Shown here: piece by piece, positions 12,102-25,070 of the stretch
Layout: every line of letters starts with the position of its first letter
Numbering within the stretch: the first letter of the stretch is position 1
Source: Mikania micrantha
Taxonomy: Eukaryota; Streptophyta; Magnoliopsida; Asterales; Asteraceae
Length of the DNA stretch: 64,000 nucleotides
Direction of reading: 5' to 3'
Assembly (NCBI GenBank): GCA_009363875.1
Contig: CM018695.1
Location: 64,165,433 to 64,229,432, forward strand
The notes under the pieces: generated by a model
Seen by the model: only the letters and a program-made list of their open reading frames with translations
The model's database searches: none
Told to the model about the DNA's origin: nothing
Position numbers and translations under genes: made by a program

Positions 12102-13304
12102 TGTCGCACCCCGGCCCTCCCGGCCTTGTCGGGAGCGCGAACAACAGACTGTCAGGATCACAGTCTCCGGTCACACAGTTGCGAGACCTACATGTCTGGT
12201 TGCATATCATCCACTCACTTGGATAGAACAGTTTTGTAAAATCAGAATTGCAGAAGTTTAATAATATCAAAACAGATATATTTCATACGTTTAAAGTTTG
12301 CGGAAGCGATTAAAGATGTTTAACAACACATGACATAATAAAATGAGAATGTTAAATGTTCTCAATATCCTAAGACACTTAAGCTGATGCATGCGACGGC
12401 ATTATAACATCATAATCCTTGTGCGCGTGCCTTAGTTACCTGAAAAAACACGCGAGAAAAAGGGTCAATACTATGGTTGGTGTAAGCACATGTTTTTAAT
12501 AAGCAGTAAACATCGAATGTTTAAAGTAAGAGTTGTGATTTACATATCATTACAATGCAGTATCGATTGATAGCTAGTCAATACAGTTATATTATATGCG
12601 GGTTCGTATCGAAGCTGACAGTTGTGCCTCCCGTCATGTCCATCACAAGACAATGGCAAAGTGTTGGTCAATATTGCACCCATTTCGACCTCCAGTCGGG
12701 TTGGCCTCCCAGGCGCGATGGGTGGGGCTTGTCAGGCCCAAATAATACTATTCAAGATTACCACGCTAGGTGTGACACTCGGCAATTTCAGGTAAATTGC
12801 AACTCTTACATTCTTTACATTTCACATTCATACTTGTTGCATTTTATTTAATTATGTTTAATTAGATGAGTTGAAGACAAACTACTGCGAAACGATAGTT
12901 CGTGGAGCTATCGAATCGTACATTGCACATTGGTTTTGGAAACCAAGTGTGGCAAACACAACACTAACGCAAAACAATAATTCGGGGAATTATTGAATTG
13001 TGCATCACACGTTGATTAGGATTAATCAAGCGTGCAAACACTTCGTAAGACACAAACACAAACGATCACCGATAATTCGAGGAATTATCAAAACACACAC
13101 GAGTCTCACGAACGTTGGTGAACAAACGATTTAATGACAATCGAGTCACAGATGACCGAACTTTAGTAATCAAGTTCAATCTATGTTAAACGATGAGTTA
13201 TAAGCGTGAAATTATCGAAAAACGGATCGAAACGAAGGAATTGGGCCTATTGGGCTTGCTTGTGGTTCCAGGCAGTACGCCCGAGCTCAACCAGCGAAGC
13301 TAGG

Positions 13305-14984
13305 TGATGGGTTGTAAAACACATCCGGTTTTTAAATAGTTTTGAGTCGATTTTAGTTTGTAAATATGTCGATTTTGTTTATTTTTTAGATTCTTTTTAC
13401 ATTTTATTGTTTTTACAGGCTTGTCGAATGAAATAAGCGAAAATCGAGTTCGAAACCCGAAGGAATCGAGCCCTGGTTGAAATCAAGAGAAAAAGACAAG
13501 TTTTAATCATTATGACGTCATCGCGGTACGCGATGAGGAGAAATACAGCCTTCGCGGTACGCGAAGGATTTCGGGGGTTCCCCGCTTGTTTTGTCTATCG
13601 TGGTACGCGATAATGTTTTGAATTGAGCATCGCGGTACGCGACGTCTTTTGAAATTTGAAAAAAGTCAAGATTCAAGCGAGATTAAATAGGAGATGCTTC
13701 CCAGCCGTTTGAGAGATCATTCTCGATCATTTTTGGAGCAGGAGAGCATTCCAGGAGCTTGAGGAAGCATTTGGGAAGCATTGGAGGGCTAGAAGACTTG
13801 GTCATTCTTTGTTCTCATTTGTTCTTAATTTTCAGTATTTTACTTCATTTCATGTTATTGTTTCTGAGATTTCTTGACTGATGATGATGTTATTAGGCTA
13901 GTTCTTTGATTCTACTTAGGTTAGAATGAATGTTTGTTGATTATTGATGGCTATTGACTTTTGTTTTGAATTATGATGGAAAACACTTTTGTAACAGATC
14001 TTATTCTGTCATTTTGATGAGTTTTGCATATCTAATCTTGATTATATCAGTTTATATCATGTTCCATACGTGTTTATTGAATGTCTTTCGGTATTAGACA
14101 CGTATTAGGTCGTCGACTTGGTGTTATGACTAGTTTGTGGCTTGTTTGATATCACTAGCCATAGGAAAAGATATAATTGATGTTTTTAGGGTTCTTTGTG
14201 TATCTAAGTTTAGAAATCCGGAAGGTGATAGACTTGTCGGGTGATCTTTAGCATTAGGGTTTTCATAATAATTACCCGGGAGGGTTAGTTAATTGAAAGA
14301 CTTAGTGTTATTGTCATTTCGTGTCAAATTAGACATTCTAAGATTACTCCTTGCATCTTTGGTGTATTGGAACAAGAAAATCAGGAATGTGACTTGTTCA
14401 TTGAGTACATTAGTGTTATTGGAAAAATCCGAGAGGTGATTCAAATAACTAGTGTGTTTATTACAAAATTAGGTTTTCTTAGTTGGTTATATCTGGTAAT
14501 TGATCCAGAATCCATTAGGTTACCTATATTTTGCTGTTTAAGATCCTAGTTCCATCATATCAAACAAAGTCAATAGTGTCAATAATCACAAACATGAATT
14601 CTACCTAAGTAGAGTTTTTCTCAATTGTTTAGGTTTTTATAAAACTGTAATCATTTCTTTTAATTAAATTCATTAATCTGTTTTAGGGTTTAATTATTAG
14701 TTGAACCTGCTTTTTCTAATTTAATTAGGATAATTAGTTTAATTGAATTGTCATTTTTAATTCAAACCCCCCCATTTGTTTTAAATCATTTTCTAATTTT
14801 ATTTCGTTAAGTCAGTGTCTCGTGGGTTCGATATCCGGACTTTCGTTAGCTATTCTACAATTGATAGGTACACTTGCCTGTCGTAGTGGTTTAGTTTACG
14901 ATTTTCGGTTTTAACTCGTTGTAATTAAGTTGAGTCTAGGTTAGTGTTTGTAGTTATTTTCTTAGACCACTTTCGAGGACATCA
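13305..14984 (+). mobile_element. Solo LTR of a second family, 1680 bp
   Basis: Starts TGATGGGTTG and ends GGACATCA, flanked by a perfect CTAGG duplication (13300-13304 and 14985-14989) inside the family-A solo LTR. Four GC palindromes of the TCGCGGTACGCGA type occur at 13521-13642, followed by a TATA-like GATTAAATAGG near 13681. GGGTTCGATATCCGGAC near 14824 resembles the U5 of Tat/Athila-type LTRs, so I assign it there tentatively. Confidence 0.85.
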
Positions 14985-16329
14985 CTAGGCGATACGCGCG
15001 AGAAAGAAAGGAAGTCACCGGATGAGGAGCATCCGCGCGGTACGCCTGATTTCGAAGTGCCATGCCAGGCGTTACGCCTGACAGACCCAGATGCCAAAAC
15101 TAGATTCACACTCAACCTATCTCACTTTTAATCATTCTAATCCTATTCTCTCGGCCATAGCACCCCAATCTCGAGCACACAACTCCATTTCTTCATCATT
15201 TCACCCAGAAAACTCCATTGATGAAGCTTTGAAGCTCCTAGGAAGCCATTGGAGCATAGAAGGAAGCTTGGAACTCATCATCATCAACACACCACCACTT
15301 GAAGCCACCAAGAGCTTATTTCCAGCCACTCTTGGAGCTGCAAATCCTTGATTCAACTCCATTTCAGTGATCTAGAACATCTAAGGTAGTTTTACATGCT
15401 TATTCATAGTTAGATCTAACATGCAATGGGTAAAAACCCACATGCATGAAGATCCACTCACATGCAACTCCGATCCGCTCACATGCACGAAATTTTAATG
15501 GGTCTAGAATGTTTATTGATATATGTTGAAGTAGATTGATGATAGAAATCATCTTGAATTGGGTTTTGTCGATTTGATGATGATTTTGTAAGACTTGCTA
15601 TATTAGGAAACTTTTTAGATGTATGTTGTAGATTGGTGATGATCTAGACATGCTAGACAAGTCTAGATGTTGTCAAATGCATATTGAAGTGTTTAGAAAC
15701 ACATTGGGATATTTGATTTTGTCAAAAACTTGGTTTTATAGAAACTTGCTATTTATGGAAACTTTTGAAAATCAAAAGAGGGCTTTTGATGTTTTTCAAT
15801 GATTTGATGAACTTTGATCTTTGAAATATGTTTAGAAATGATTTCTAACATATTTGGAAACCTTGATTTGTGAAAACGAGCTTTTAAACAAATACTTACT
15901 ATTTTAGGAAACTTTATTTGGGTAAAACGGCATAAATGTTGATTTATGCGCAAGCGACATGATTTGAGAGTTTAAACGTATTTTACAAACACGTTGGGAG
16001 TGTTAACTTTAAGAAATGAGATTTCATAACCACACTTTCCTAAATTGGAAACTTTCTAAAAATGTTAACTTATGTGATTAGAGTCATAGGATGCATCTTG
16101 GTGTCTTATGTGCATTAAGGCACATAAACACAACAATCGTGTCACCAACGATTCATCGAGTCTCACTAGTTAACACACACACACTCGGGTGAGCACACCG
16201 ACACTTGGAGTTGTATGGGATACAACACAACACAGAACACATACTCACACCTATATGGTTATAGGTGCCTACTAGCAGGATTTCTAGCATTCGCAGACGC
16301 GAACACATTCACTGGGACTGCTGTAACAG

Positions 16330-16845
16330 GTGAGTTCACGGCCCCTTTTTACTTTTCTACCTTTGGGGGAGAAAACATTGCATGTTAAACTGTTTTACAA
16401 ACAACAACTCATTTCATTAATGTATGGACATGCTTTATCATATATGTATATGTGTGGACCACATCACAACTAAAAGACCTCGCGATACTCCACGGACCGT
16501 TAGTAGCGCGTAGCGCCTAGCGTGGTAATCTTGAATAGTACTATTTGGGCCTGACAATCCCCACCCATCGCGCCTGGGAGGCCAACCCGACTGTAGATCG
16601 GAATGGGTGCAATATTGACCAACACTTTGCCATTGTCTTGTGATGGACATGGCGGGAGGCACAACTGTCAGCTTCGGTACGACCCCGCATATAATATAAC
16701 TGTATTGACTAGCTATCAATCGATACTGCATTGTAATGATATGTAAATAGCAACTCTTACTTTAAACATTGGATGTTTACTGCTTATGATAAACCTGTGC
16801 TCTCACCAACCTTTGTGTTGATTCTTTACTCGCATGTTTTCTCAG
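16330..16845 (+). other. Intron-like cassette in family-A LTR
   Basis: Candidate donor ACAG|GTGAGTTCAC at 16329/16330, candidate acceptor TTTTCTCAG at 16845, and a conserved CTCACCAACCTTTGTGTTGA word with a possible branch site about 30 nt before the acceptor. The same landmarks appear in three other LTR families in this window. Splicing itself is inferred. Confidence 0.45.
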
Positions 16846-18354
16846 GTAACTAAGGCACGCGCATAAGGAATAGGATGCGAGGCTGGAGTCGCATGCATCT
16901 GTTTAAGTGTCTTAGTCTATTAAACATTGTTATCATTTGGTCGTGTTCTTATGTATTGTTAGACATCTTTAATCACTTCCGCAACTATTGTTACTTATCA
17001 TTTTGAAAACTGTTTTAAATTAACGCTTCCGCAAATGATGAATGTTAAACTGTTTTGTTAAAATATACTTTACTTCCGCAACTCTGATTTTACAAACTGT
17101 TTTATCCTAGTTATTGGATGTACGTATGAAACCAGACATATAGGTCTCGCATGTTGTGTGACCGGAGACTGCGATCCTGACAATCTGTTGCCGCTTGCGC
17201 CCCAGAAGGGACGAGATTTCTCGGGGTGCGACACTAGGCGCTACTAACGGTCCGTGTAGTATTGCGAGGACTTTTAGTTGTGAAGTGGTCCACACATATA
17301 CATATAGTGATAAAGCATGTCCATATTTAATTAAAATGAGTTGTTATTAAAAATAGTTGTAATGCAATGTTTTCTCCTCCAAAGGTAGAAAATGTACAAA
17401 GGGGCTGTGAACTCACATGGTAAAGCAGTTCCAGTTTATATGTGTTCGTTACCTGCGAATGCTAGCAGTCCTGCTAGTAAGCACATATAACCATATAGGT
17501 GTGAGTATGTGTTTTGTGGTGTGTTGTATCCCATACAACTCCAAGTGTCGGTGTGCTCAACCGAGTGCGTGTGTTGACTTGTGTTGACTCGACGAATCGT
17601 TGGTTACACGTTTGTTACGTTTAGTTTGTTTATGTGTCTTAATACAAGTAAGACACCAACATGCATCCTATGACTCTAATCATGATGCTTTCACGAAATC
17701 AAGTTTTGAAAATCATAACATTTCCGTTTCGGAAGGGGTTTCTATATTTAGAAAGTTTCTACTGTTGTAAAGTATGGTTATGGAATCTCATTTCATAAAA
17801 TCAATACTTCTAATATGTTTATAAATATACGTTTAAATACTCAAATCGTATCGTTTGCACATAAATCACCATTTATGGCGTTTTTCCAAATAAAGTTTCC
17901 TAAAATAGTAAGTACCTGTTTGAAAGCTTGTTTTCACAAATCAAAGTTTCCAAACATGTTAAAACCCATTTATAAACACGTTTCAATAATCAAGGTTCAC
18001 CAAATCATCTTAAAACATCAAAAGCCCTCTTTTGATTTACAAAAGTTTCCTTATTTAGTAAGTTCTTACAAAATTATGTTTTTGACCAAATCAATCACCC
18101 AAATGTGTTTCTAAACACTTCAATATACATTTGACAACATCTAGACATGTCTAACATGTCTTGATTATCACAAATATATGACATGCAACATAAAAGTTTC
18201 CTTTTATGGCAAGGTCTACAAAATCATCATCAAATCAACAATAACTCATCCAAACTCAAATCTATCATTTCTAAACTCTAAAATCAGTAGTTCTAAATCA
18301 AATAACGCATCAAGTCACCAACAAATTCGTGTATCATAGCCACATGGAGTTGCA

Positions 18355-21300
18355 CAGAGTCGGCGCTTGGGGGGGCGAGGTGGGCGACCGCCCCGGGCCC
18401 GAAATTTTTAAAATTTTTTTTATATATTATTAAAAAAAATTATAACATAGGGCCCAATAAATTTTGATAGAATAAAAATGATTAAATTGATAATGGATTA
18501 CCCAAAAAAAGCCCACAGTAAAATACATTAAGTTTTCATTTGCTTCCCCAAAAACCCCAATTGGATTTATTTCTCATATCCCATAGTGTGCTCCAGACCT
18601 GCCACCGCTCCACGTTCCATCATCAGCCCTCCATTTGAAGTTTCCTGCATTCAATCTTCCAAATTCAAAAAAAAGAAATCCTTATCCTCTAGAAATCCTT
18701 GATTCCCACAATCCCACGTAAGTTTATTATATTATTTTTTTTTCCGGCATTTATATTATGTAATATGTGGTTTCCTTTTGACAAATTTTTTTACATATAA
18801 TTTTTTTGAGGTAGAATTTTCTATAATCTAGGTCACTGGTGTAATTTTGTAAATTGTAATTGTGTAATCTAGGTTACAAAACAAACACTAGATTATGCCT
18901 CCAAAATACCTATCCGGTAGTCAAAAACTTAAAAGGAGAAAGATAGAAGACGACTTAAAAAAGTCATAAGCGGGTGTTATACATAGGTTTTTTTCCAAAG
19001 CAAACCCAATATGCTAACAATAGTGAAGATAATATTGATGAAAATATAGATGAACGGGTGGATGAAGATGTTAATGATGCTAATGTGGATGAAGAATGAG
19101 TAGATGAAGATGAAGATGATGTTGATGCTAATGTGGTGGATGAAGATAATTTTGATGCTAATGTTAATATTGATATTTTTGATCCAAGAAATTGGGATGG
19201 ACTTAATCCTAACTTGATTAGTCTTTTGGTTATGAAAGGTCCAAAGCGCGATTTATCTATCAAAAACGGTCCCATAGATAATGTTGGAAGACATTTTTCA
19301 ACAATCATGTATACTAGAATTTTACCAAATAAGGAGAATTGTGATAGAGAATGGCTAGTGTATTCAAAAGAACTTGACAAAATGTTCTGTTTTTGTTGTA
19401 AATTATTCAAACAAGGAAATCGTCAAAGTTCGTTGGCTAATGACGGTTTTAGGGATTGGAAACACGCTACTGATAGACTTAAGATGCATGAAAGTAGCAT
19501 TGAACATATGAAGAGTATGAACGAATGGTATGAAATGCGTCAAAGGTTAGTAGCATTTGAGCAATTCAAGAAAGAAAGAGATTATTGGAAACAAGTAATT
19601 TTTAGAATTATTGAACTTTTGAAGTTTCTTGCTAAATGTGGGTTAGCATTTCGCGGAACAAATGAGAAGTTGTATCAAAAAAATAATGGGAATTTTTTGG
19701 GATTGGTTGAGATGTTGGAGACTTTTGACCCAATAATGAGAGAACATGTGCGACGTATCATGAGTGATGAACTACATGCTCATCATCTTGGGCATAGAAT
19801 CCAAAACGAGATAATACTTTTATTAGCTGATCAAATCAAATCAGAAATTGTTAAGAAGGTAAAGCAAGCAAAGTATTATTGTATCATATTTGATTGCACC
19901 CCGGATATAAGTCATCAAGAGTAGATGACTTTAATCGTGAGGTATGTTAAGATTAACTCAAATTCTGTAATTGTTGAAGAATCTTTTCTTGGTTTTTTGA
20001 TCGTTGATGATACAACAGGTAAAGGACTTTTTGATGTTACACTTGATGAACTAATATCTATTGGTCTTGATGTTGATAATATGCGTGGTCAAGGTTACGA
20101 TAATGGCTCAAATATGAAGGGAAAAAATCAAGGAGTTCAAAGAAGATTCATAGATATAAACCCTAGAGCTTTTTATTCTGCATGTGGTTTCCATAGTCTT
20201 AATCTTGCATTGTGTGATATGGCTAATACTTGTGCTAAGGCTAGAGATTTTTTTGGAGTAATACAACGGTTTTATACTATCTTTGCCAATTCCACTAAGA
20301 GGTGGCAAATTTTGAAAGACATTGTTAAAGGAATCACTCTTAAGTCATTGTTCGCCACTCGTTGGGAAAGTCGTGTTGAAAGTGCTAAGCCTATTAGGTA
20401 TCAACTAATAGAGATAAGAGAAGCTTTGCTTGAAGTCAGCGATACCGATAATGATCCTAAAATTCAAAGTGAAGCTAAACCACTATCAGACAATGAAATT
20501 GGAGATTTTGAATTTTTGGTGTCACTAGTCATTTGGTTTGAATTGTTAACAACAGTGAATGTGGTAAGCAAAAGGTTGCAAACAAAGGATGTGATTCTTG
20601 ATTTTGCAATTGAAGAAATTAGAAGGTTGATTAACTTCCTCAAGAATTATAGAGAAGTGGGGTTGTCTAAGGCAATTGATGAAGCTAAGACATTGCCATT
20701 CAAATGGGTGTTGAACCGACATTCTCTCAAAGGCGCCCGCTTCGTAGGAAAAAACAATTTGATGAGACTTCAATAGAGCAAGAAGTTTCTTTTTCACCTG
20801 AGGAGAATTATAAAGTCAATTGTTTTTTTTATATATTGTTGATCAAGCTATTTCTTCTTTTGAATCAAGATTCGATCAACATAAAAAATATGAAGACCTA
20901 TTTGGTTTTTTGTTTCCCAAAAAGTTAAAGCAACTTGATGAAAATGAACTTAAGTCGTGTTGTTATCGTCTTAGAGATGCATTGAAGTATGGAGAACAAT
21001 CAGATATTGATGCGGATGAACTTTATTTGGAGTTGAAGTTGTTTGAGACAGTTTTGTGTAGTAAAATCATCACCCTTTTTGATGCTATAAACAAGTTGAA
21101 CCAGCTTGGGTTTTTTCCTAATGCATTAATTGCATATAGAGTTTTGTTGACTATTCCGGTAACTGTGGCATCGGCTGAAAGAAGCTTTTCTAAGTTGAAG
21201 TTGTTGAAGTCTTATTTACGATCATCAATGTCACAAGACCGACTTAACGGATTAGAAATGATTTCTATTGAGAATGCTATCTTAGACAATATGGATACTG

Positions 21301-21526
21301 AAGAGATGATCGAAACTTTTGCTTCAAAAAATGCTCGGAGAGCGTCACAGTTTACTTAGGTATTTAAAATATATTATTATGTTACAATACTTTGGATTTA
21401 TTAATTTTTTAACATATATACACATATTAAATATATGAATTACTAATTTAGTTTTTTTAAGAGGGGCCTATTTTTTATTCTCACCCCAGGCCCCGGAAAT
21501 TTTTTTGATTCTCGGGGCCGGCCCTG
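18355..21526 (+). mobile_element. hAT transposon, complete ends, 3.2 kb
   Basis: Terminal inverted repeats CAGAGTCGGCGC / CAGGGCCGGCCC (read inward on each strand) are flanked by a perfect 8-bp duplication GAGTTGCA (18347-18354 and 21527-21534). It interrupts the minus-strand family-A LTR. Subterminal regions are GC-rich (GGGCGACCGCCCC). It encodes a degraded hAT transposase on the plus strand. Confidence 0.93.
18895..21359 (+). pseudogene. hAT transposase (TTF/DUF4371-type), dead
   Basis: An ATG at 18895 opens a basic N-terminus rich in Lys and Arg, which stops at TAA 18967. An acidic Asp/Glu-rich stretch follows, with another stop (TGA near 19098). The main body runs from 19133: a TTF-type zinc-finger region around FCFCCKLF (near 19390), then the DUF4371-like RNase-H fold, broken by TAG at 19922. 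It continues from 19925 to about 20720, where a frameshift occurs, with a second near 20820. The last part (20820-21359) is the hAT C-terminal dimerisation domain with the ASAERSFSKLK motif. At least three stops and two frameshifts mean no functional transposase. Confidence 0.9.
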
Positions 21527-22248
21527 GAGTTGCATGTGTTCAAACACACTTGCATGTGTGTTTTTACATCATGCATGTACGATCTAACCATTAATAAACA
21601 TGTAAAACTATCTTAGAATCTAGGATTTGAGTTGTAACAGGTGCAACAAGTCCTGGAAATGGCTGGAGATGATTATTTTGCGTGTTGATGGCTTCCAAGA
21701 CCTCCTCTTGAAGCTCCAATGGTCCAAAGCACTCCAATGTTGTAAGAAATGACTTCAAATGTTCTTCACAGAGGTTTGGGGGCTGGTTACTAGTGATTTG
21801 GGTCGATATATGATGTAGGAACTCGGAGAAATAAGAGAAAAACCGAGTGAAATAAGTTGGGGTTGCTTAAATAGGATTTTTTTGATCTGCATGGCCTAGG
21901 CGTACCAACTTTCGTGAGACTCGTGTGTGTGTTTCGATAATTCCTCGAATTATTTTTGATAGTTTGTGTTCGTTGTTACAAACCATTTGCATGCTTGATT
22001 AACCATAATCAACATGTATTGCACAAATCCAATAATTCCCCGAATTATTGTTTTGCGTTTATGCTTGTGTTTGCCACACTTGGTTTCCAAAACCAATGTG
22101 CGATTCGATAGTTCCTCGAACTATCGTTTCACAGTTGTTTGTGTTTGACTCATCTAATTCAACATAATTAAATGAAATGCAACAAGTATGAATGTGAAAT
22201 ACATAGAGTGTAAGAGTTGCAATTTACCTGAAATTGTCGGGTGTCACA

Positions 22249-22826
22249 TCATCCCCTTTTGAAATAAATTTCGTCCGGAAATTTGGTTGTTGTTGTAGTG
22301 TTTAGGAATAAAAATTTTCTAGCTGTCACATCATCCCCTTGTTGAAAAGAAATTTCGCCCAGAAATTTATTCGTTATTGTCGGTGTTCGACACTGTCTGT
22401 TTGAAAAGGTGGGGTTATTTGCGCATCATCTGATCTTCACGTTCCCACGTGAATTCAGGTCCGTGTTTTGAGTTCCATCGGACTCTGACAATCGGAATCC
22501 GACTTTGCTTAAGTTGTTTGACCTCACGGTCCATGATCTCTACCTGTTCCTCCACGAACCGTAGTTGTTCATCCACCTGAATCTCATCCAGTGGAATCAC
22601 ACGTGTTTCGTCAGATAGACACTTTTTCAAGTTTGAGACGTGAAATACATTGTGAACTCCGTCGAGTTCGGCTGGTAAGTTGAGTCGGTGTATCCTCTTC
22701 AGGATCTCAAAAGGTCCAATATACCGTGGATTCAGTTTGCCTCGTTTTCCAAAACGAATAACGCCTTTCCACGGCGAGACTTTCAGAAGGACCTTGCCTC
22801 ATACCTGAAATCCCAAAGGTTTCCGG
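22249..22826 (-). pseudogene. Tekay pol 3' fragment: integrase end and chromodomain
   Basis: On the minus strand this reads the C-terminal integrase stretch (KVSPWKGVIRFGKRGK-like), then the chromodomain (MDREVKQLKQS, GPEFTWERED; open from 22630 to 22415). It parallels the intact copy at about 39010-39506 but has an in-frame stop near its start and a small deletion after the EILKRI motif. Downstream are two purine-rich tract modules (near 22325-22340 and 22249-22260), the second abutting the LTR. It is cut at 22826 by a plus-strand LTR. Confidence 0.85.
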
Positions 22827-23674
22827 TGTGACACCCGGCAATTTCAGGTAAATTGCAACTCTTACATTCTTTACATTTCACATTCATACTTGTTGCATTT
22901 TATTTAATTATGTTTAATTAAATGTGTTGAACACAAACAACTACGAAACGATAGTTCGAGGAACTATCAAATCGTACATTGCACATTTGTTTTGAAAACC
23001 AAGTGTGGCAAACACAACACTAACACAAAACAATAATTCGGGGAATTATTGAATTGTGCATTACACGTTGATTAGGATTAATCAAGCGTGCAAACACTTC
23101 GTAAGACACGAACACAAACTATCGAAGATAATTCAAGGAATTATCGAAACACACACACGAGTCTCACGAACGTTGGTGATCAATCAAACTTATATGTTAT
23201 TATATGATTATGTGCTAAACATGCATTAAATGTTTCGGATAAACGTTAGGAATCGAGTACGAGCGAAATCGAATCATCGTAATCGAAAAACATGAAAATG
23301 GACCCATCGCGGTACGCAACGGTCCCTTGGCGAAAGGCTTCGCGGCACGCGAAGAAAACCGGGAGTCGAGACTCCCGAATCCCATCGCGGTACGCGATAA
23401 ACATTTTTGATCGGCCTTCGCGGTACGCGAAGGCCATGCAGATCGAAATTTTTATTTAAACCACCCCCAATTCATTTGTTCGGTTTCCTTTGCACCCACC
23501 TAGCAATTCCACTCAAAATCAAGTGAAACCCACTGGAATCCACTCCCAAACTATCTGGAATCACTAGCAAAGCCTTTCCTTGCAACTTGAAATGTTCTTT
23601 AATCATTAGAGCTTGAGGAAGAAGCCTTGGAAGCCACCCACAAGCAAGAAGACCTTCATTAGTGTCAATTAATT
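22827..23674 (+). mobile_element. Family-A-like LTR, left piece
   Basis: Starts TGTGACACCCGGC inside the pol remnant (possible duplication TCCGG at 22822-22826). Four palindromes around CGCGGTACGCG at about 23307-23431 precede a TATTTAAACC stretch near 23453. It is interrupted at 23674 by a minus-strand composite and resumes at 44346-44448. The rest of this element is lost at the junction with copia sequence. Confidence 0.8.
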
Positions 23675-24599
23675 TGATCGGTGTCGAAGTACCAACCAAA
23701 AATAAGAGTTTTCACTCAAGTCCTACTACCCAAATTAGTTAGGGAAGTCGGGTATCGATCCACGAAGAGTCAAGTGGAAATCACTTTCAACACAACTGAT
23801 TAACTACTTGCAATTTAAAAATAAACTTGAAAAGGTTGATTTTAGGGTTTAGAATAAAAACAATGACTTTGAACTAAAAACAAACGAATCAAAATGAAGG
23901 ATTTGTAAATAATTAATGAAAAAGGTGATCACTCCGGGTTTTGAATTAGGAAAACAATTAGGTTCTCATTAACTTGTTAATTGGGAATCACATAGACATG
24001 ATTCTTGCTTTAATTTATAAACATGTATGCTTTTGAGAACAAAGCAATGATCTTGTTGACAACCGATAACTAGACCGATGTTGTTGACTTGATTGATTAC
24101 TTGTTCTACAAAAAACAATGATTTCTAAAAACCTTAAAACCCAATTCCGTTAGTTACCCATTCAATCATACCATGAATGAAAAGAAAGCAACAAACTTGA
24201 ATTTAGAATTGCAAAGTAAACCTAGAAATCGTAATCGTTTACAATCAAACAATATTGAATCCACGAATCTAAGAGAAACGAATTCAATACCAATGTTTAA
24301 CAAATCAAATAACAAAACTAATCATCAAACCTAATTCTCTACCCGGAGACGACCACGAGAAGCTTAGCCGGACATCTCGACGCTTGAATCTTCAATCTTC
24401 ATGTAGAATTGCATGATGTAATCTCGATCTTGATGTTTGGATTGATGTTTTGTGGCCTTAGAACGCTCCAAAAGTACCCCAAAATCGCCCTAGAAGTGCT
24501 CCACAAAGTCTCCAATTCGTCCTAGGAAGATCCCCCCATGAAAATAGGCAAATTAGGGTTAAAAAGGTGTTTTCCGCGTTTTGGGCGTAGGCTACGCCC
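23675..24599 (-). mobile_element. Truncated Tat/Athila-type LTR (copy c)
   Basis: Begins on the plus strand as TGATCGGTGTCGAAG, which is the U5 end on the minus strand, and matches the LTR at 43026-44345 until about 24599. There the U3 part is missing and internal sequence takes over. No target duplication matches between 23670-23674 and the far side at 44346. Confidence 0.75.
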
Positions 24600-25070
24600 T
24601 CCTGGTAACCTGAGTAAGGTGGCATCTCGGATCCATAGCTATTGCAATCCCACTCTTGCCTATAACTGTCAACACCCAACTGATAAACTTCTTGGTAAGT
24701 TGATGAAGTTGGAATAGTATCTGGATAGGGTACATCATCATAGTAAAGAGACGCCAGATATAATCGTCTCCTCATCTCCTCTCCCCTTTGCCAAAACTCA
24801 GGGCAATCATCTTTCTTGTGACATGGACTCCCGCAACACATACATGAGTATTGCACAAAATCCATAGTGAATCTGCGCACACACACAAAAATACCCACGT
24901 AAACCTGAACAAACTAAATAACTAAAAATAAAAATAACTTAAAACACAGATGAAAATAAAAATCTTTTTGTGTTTTTTGTTTTTTTTTGTTTTTTTTTGT
25001 TTTTTTGAATTCAAAGGAAAACAGTAAAGATAAAATCAAACAAGATGATATAACACTAAGCGCACTAGTT
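24600..25070 (-). pseudogene. Tat/Athila-type leader and CCHC ORF remnant
   Basis: Minus-strand internal sequence just after a primer-binding site. An ORF open from 24898 contains one zinc knuckle CMCCGSPCHKKDDC (CX2CX4HX4C) followed by Tyr- and Asp-rich residues, then runs out of frame into the truncated LTR. T-rich homopolymers lie at 24965-25008. It is the start of a second internal region joined to LTR copies on both sides. Confidence 0.65.

Larger units (their letters stand above)
12771..17233 (+). mobile_element. Solo LTR, family A, plus strand
   Basis: Starts TGTGACACTCGG and ends GGGGTGCGACA, flanked by a perfect CTAGG duplication (12766-12770 and 17234-17238). It contains no internal retrotransposon sequence, so it is a solo LTR left by LTR-LTR recombination. 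Without the nested insertion it is about 2.78 kb. It landed in an LTR of its own family in the opposite orientation, which produces the large inverted repeat between 12.1-12.8 and 16.4-17.2 kb. Confidence 0.9.
12102..22248 (-). mobile_element. Tekay-type 3' LTR (family A), split by three insertions
   Basis: The minus-strand LTR starts TGTGACACCCGACAATTTC at 22248 and ends GGGGTGCGACA at 12102. It survives in three pieces: 22248-21527, 18354-17234 and 12770-12102, about 2.5 kb in all. The gaps are a hAT transposon (18355-21526) and a same-family solo LTR (12771-17233). The polypurine tract and pol remnant lie on its 5' side at 22249-22826, so it is the 3' LTR of a degraded element. Short ORFs in this region are LTR sequence, not genes. 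Confidence 0.85.

Noticed and set aside
12555..12851. A 98-aa ORF matching a 97-aa ORF on the other strand at 16438-16731
   Set aside because: Both lie in family-A LTRs in opposite orientation; they match because the LTRs match, not because of protein conservation. The frame is not kept at the ends.
15091..15351. 86-aa ORF
   Set aside because: Inside the plus-strand solo LTR, no domain, leader sequence.
17815..18114. 99-aa ORF
   Set aside because: Inside the minus-strand family-A LTR; a mirror of the ORF near 15753-15953.
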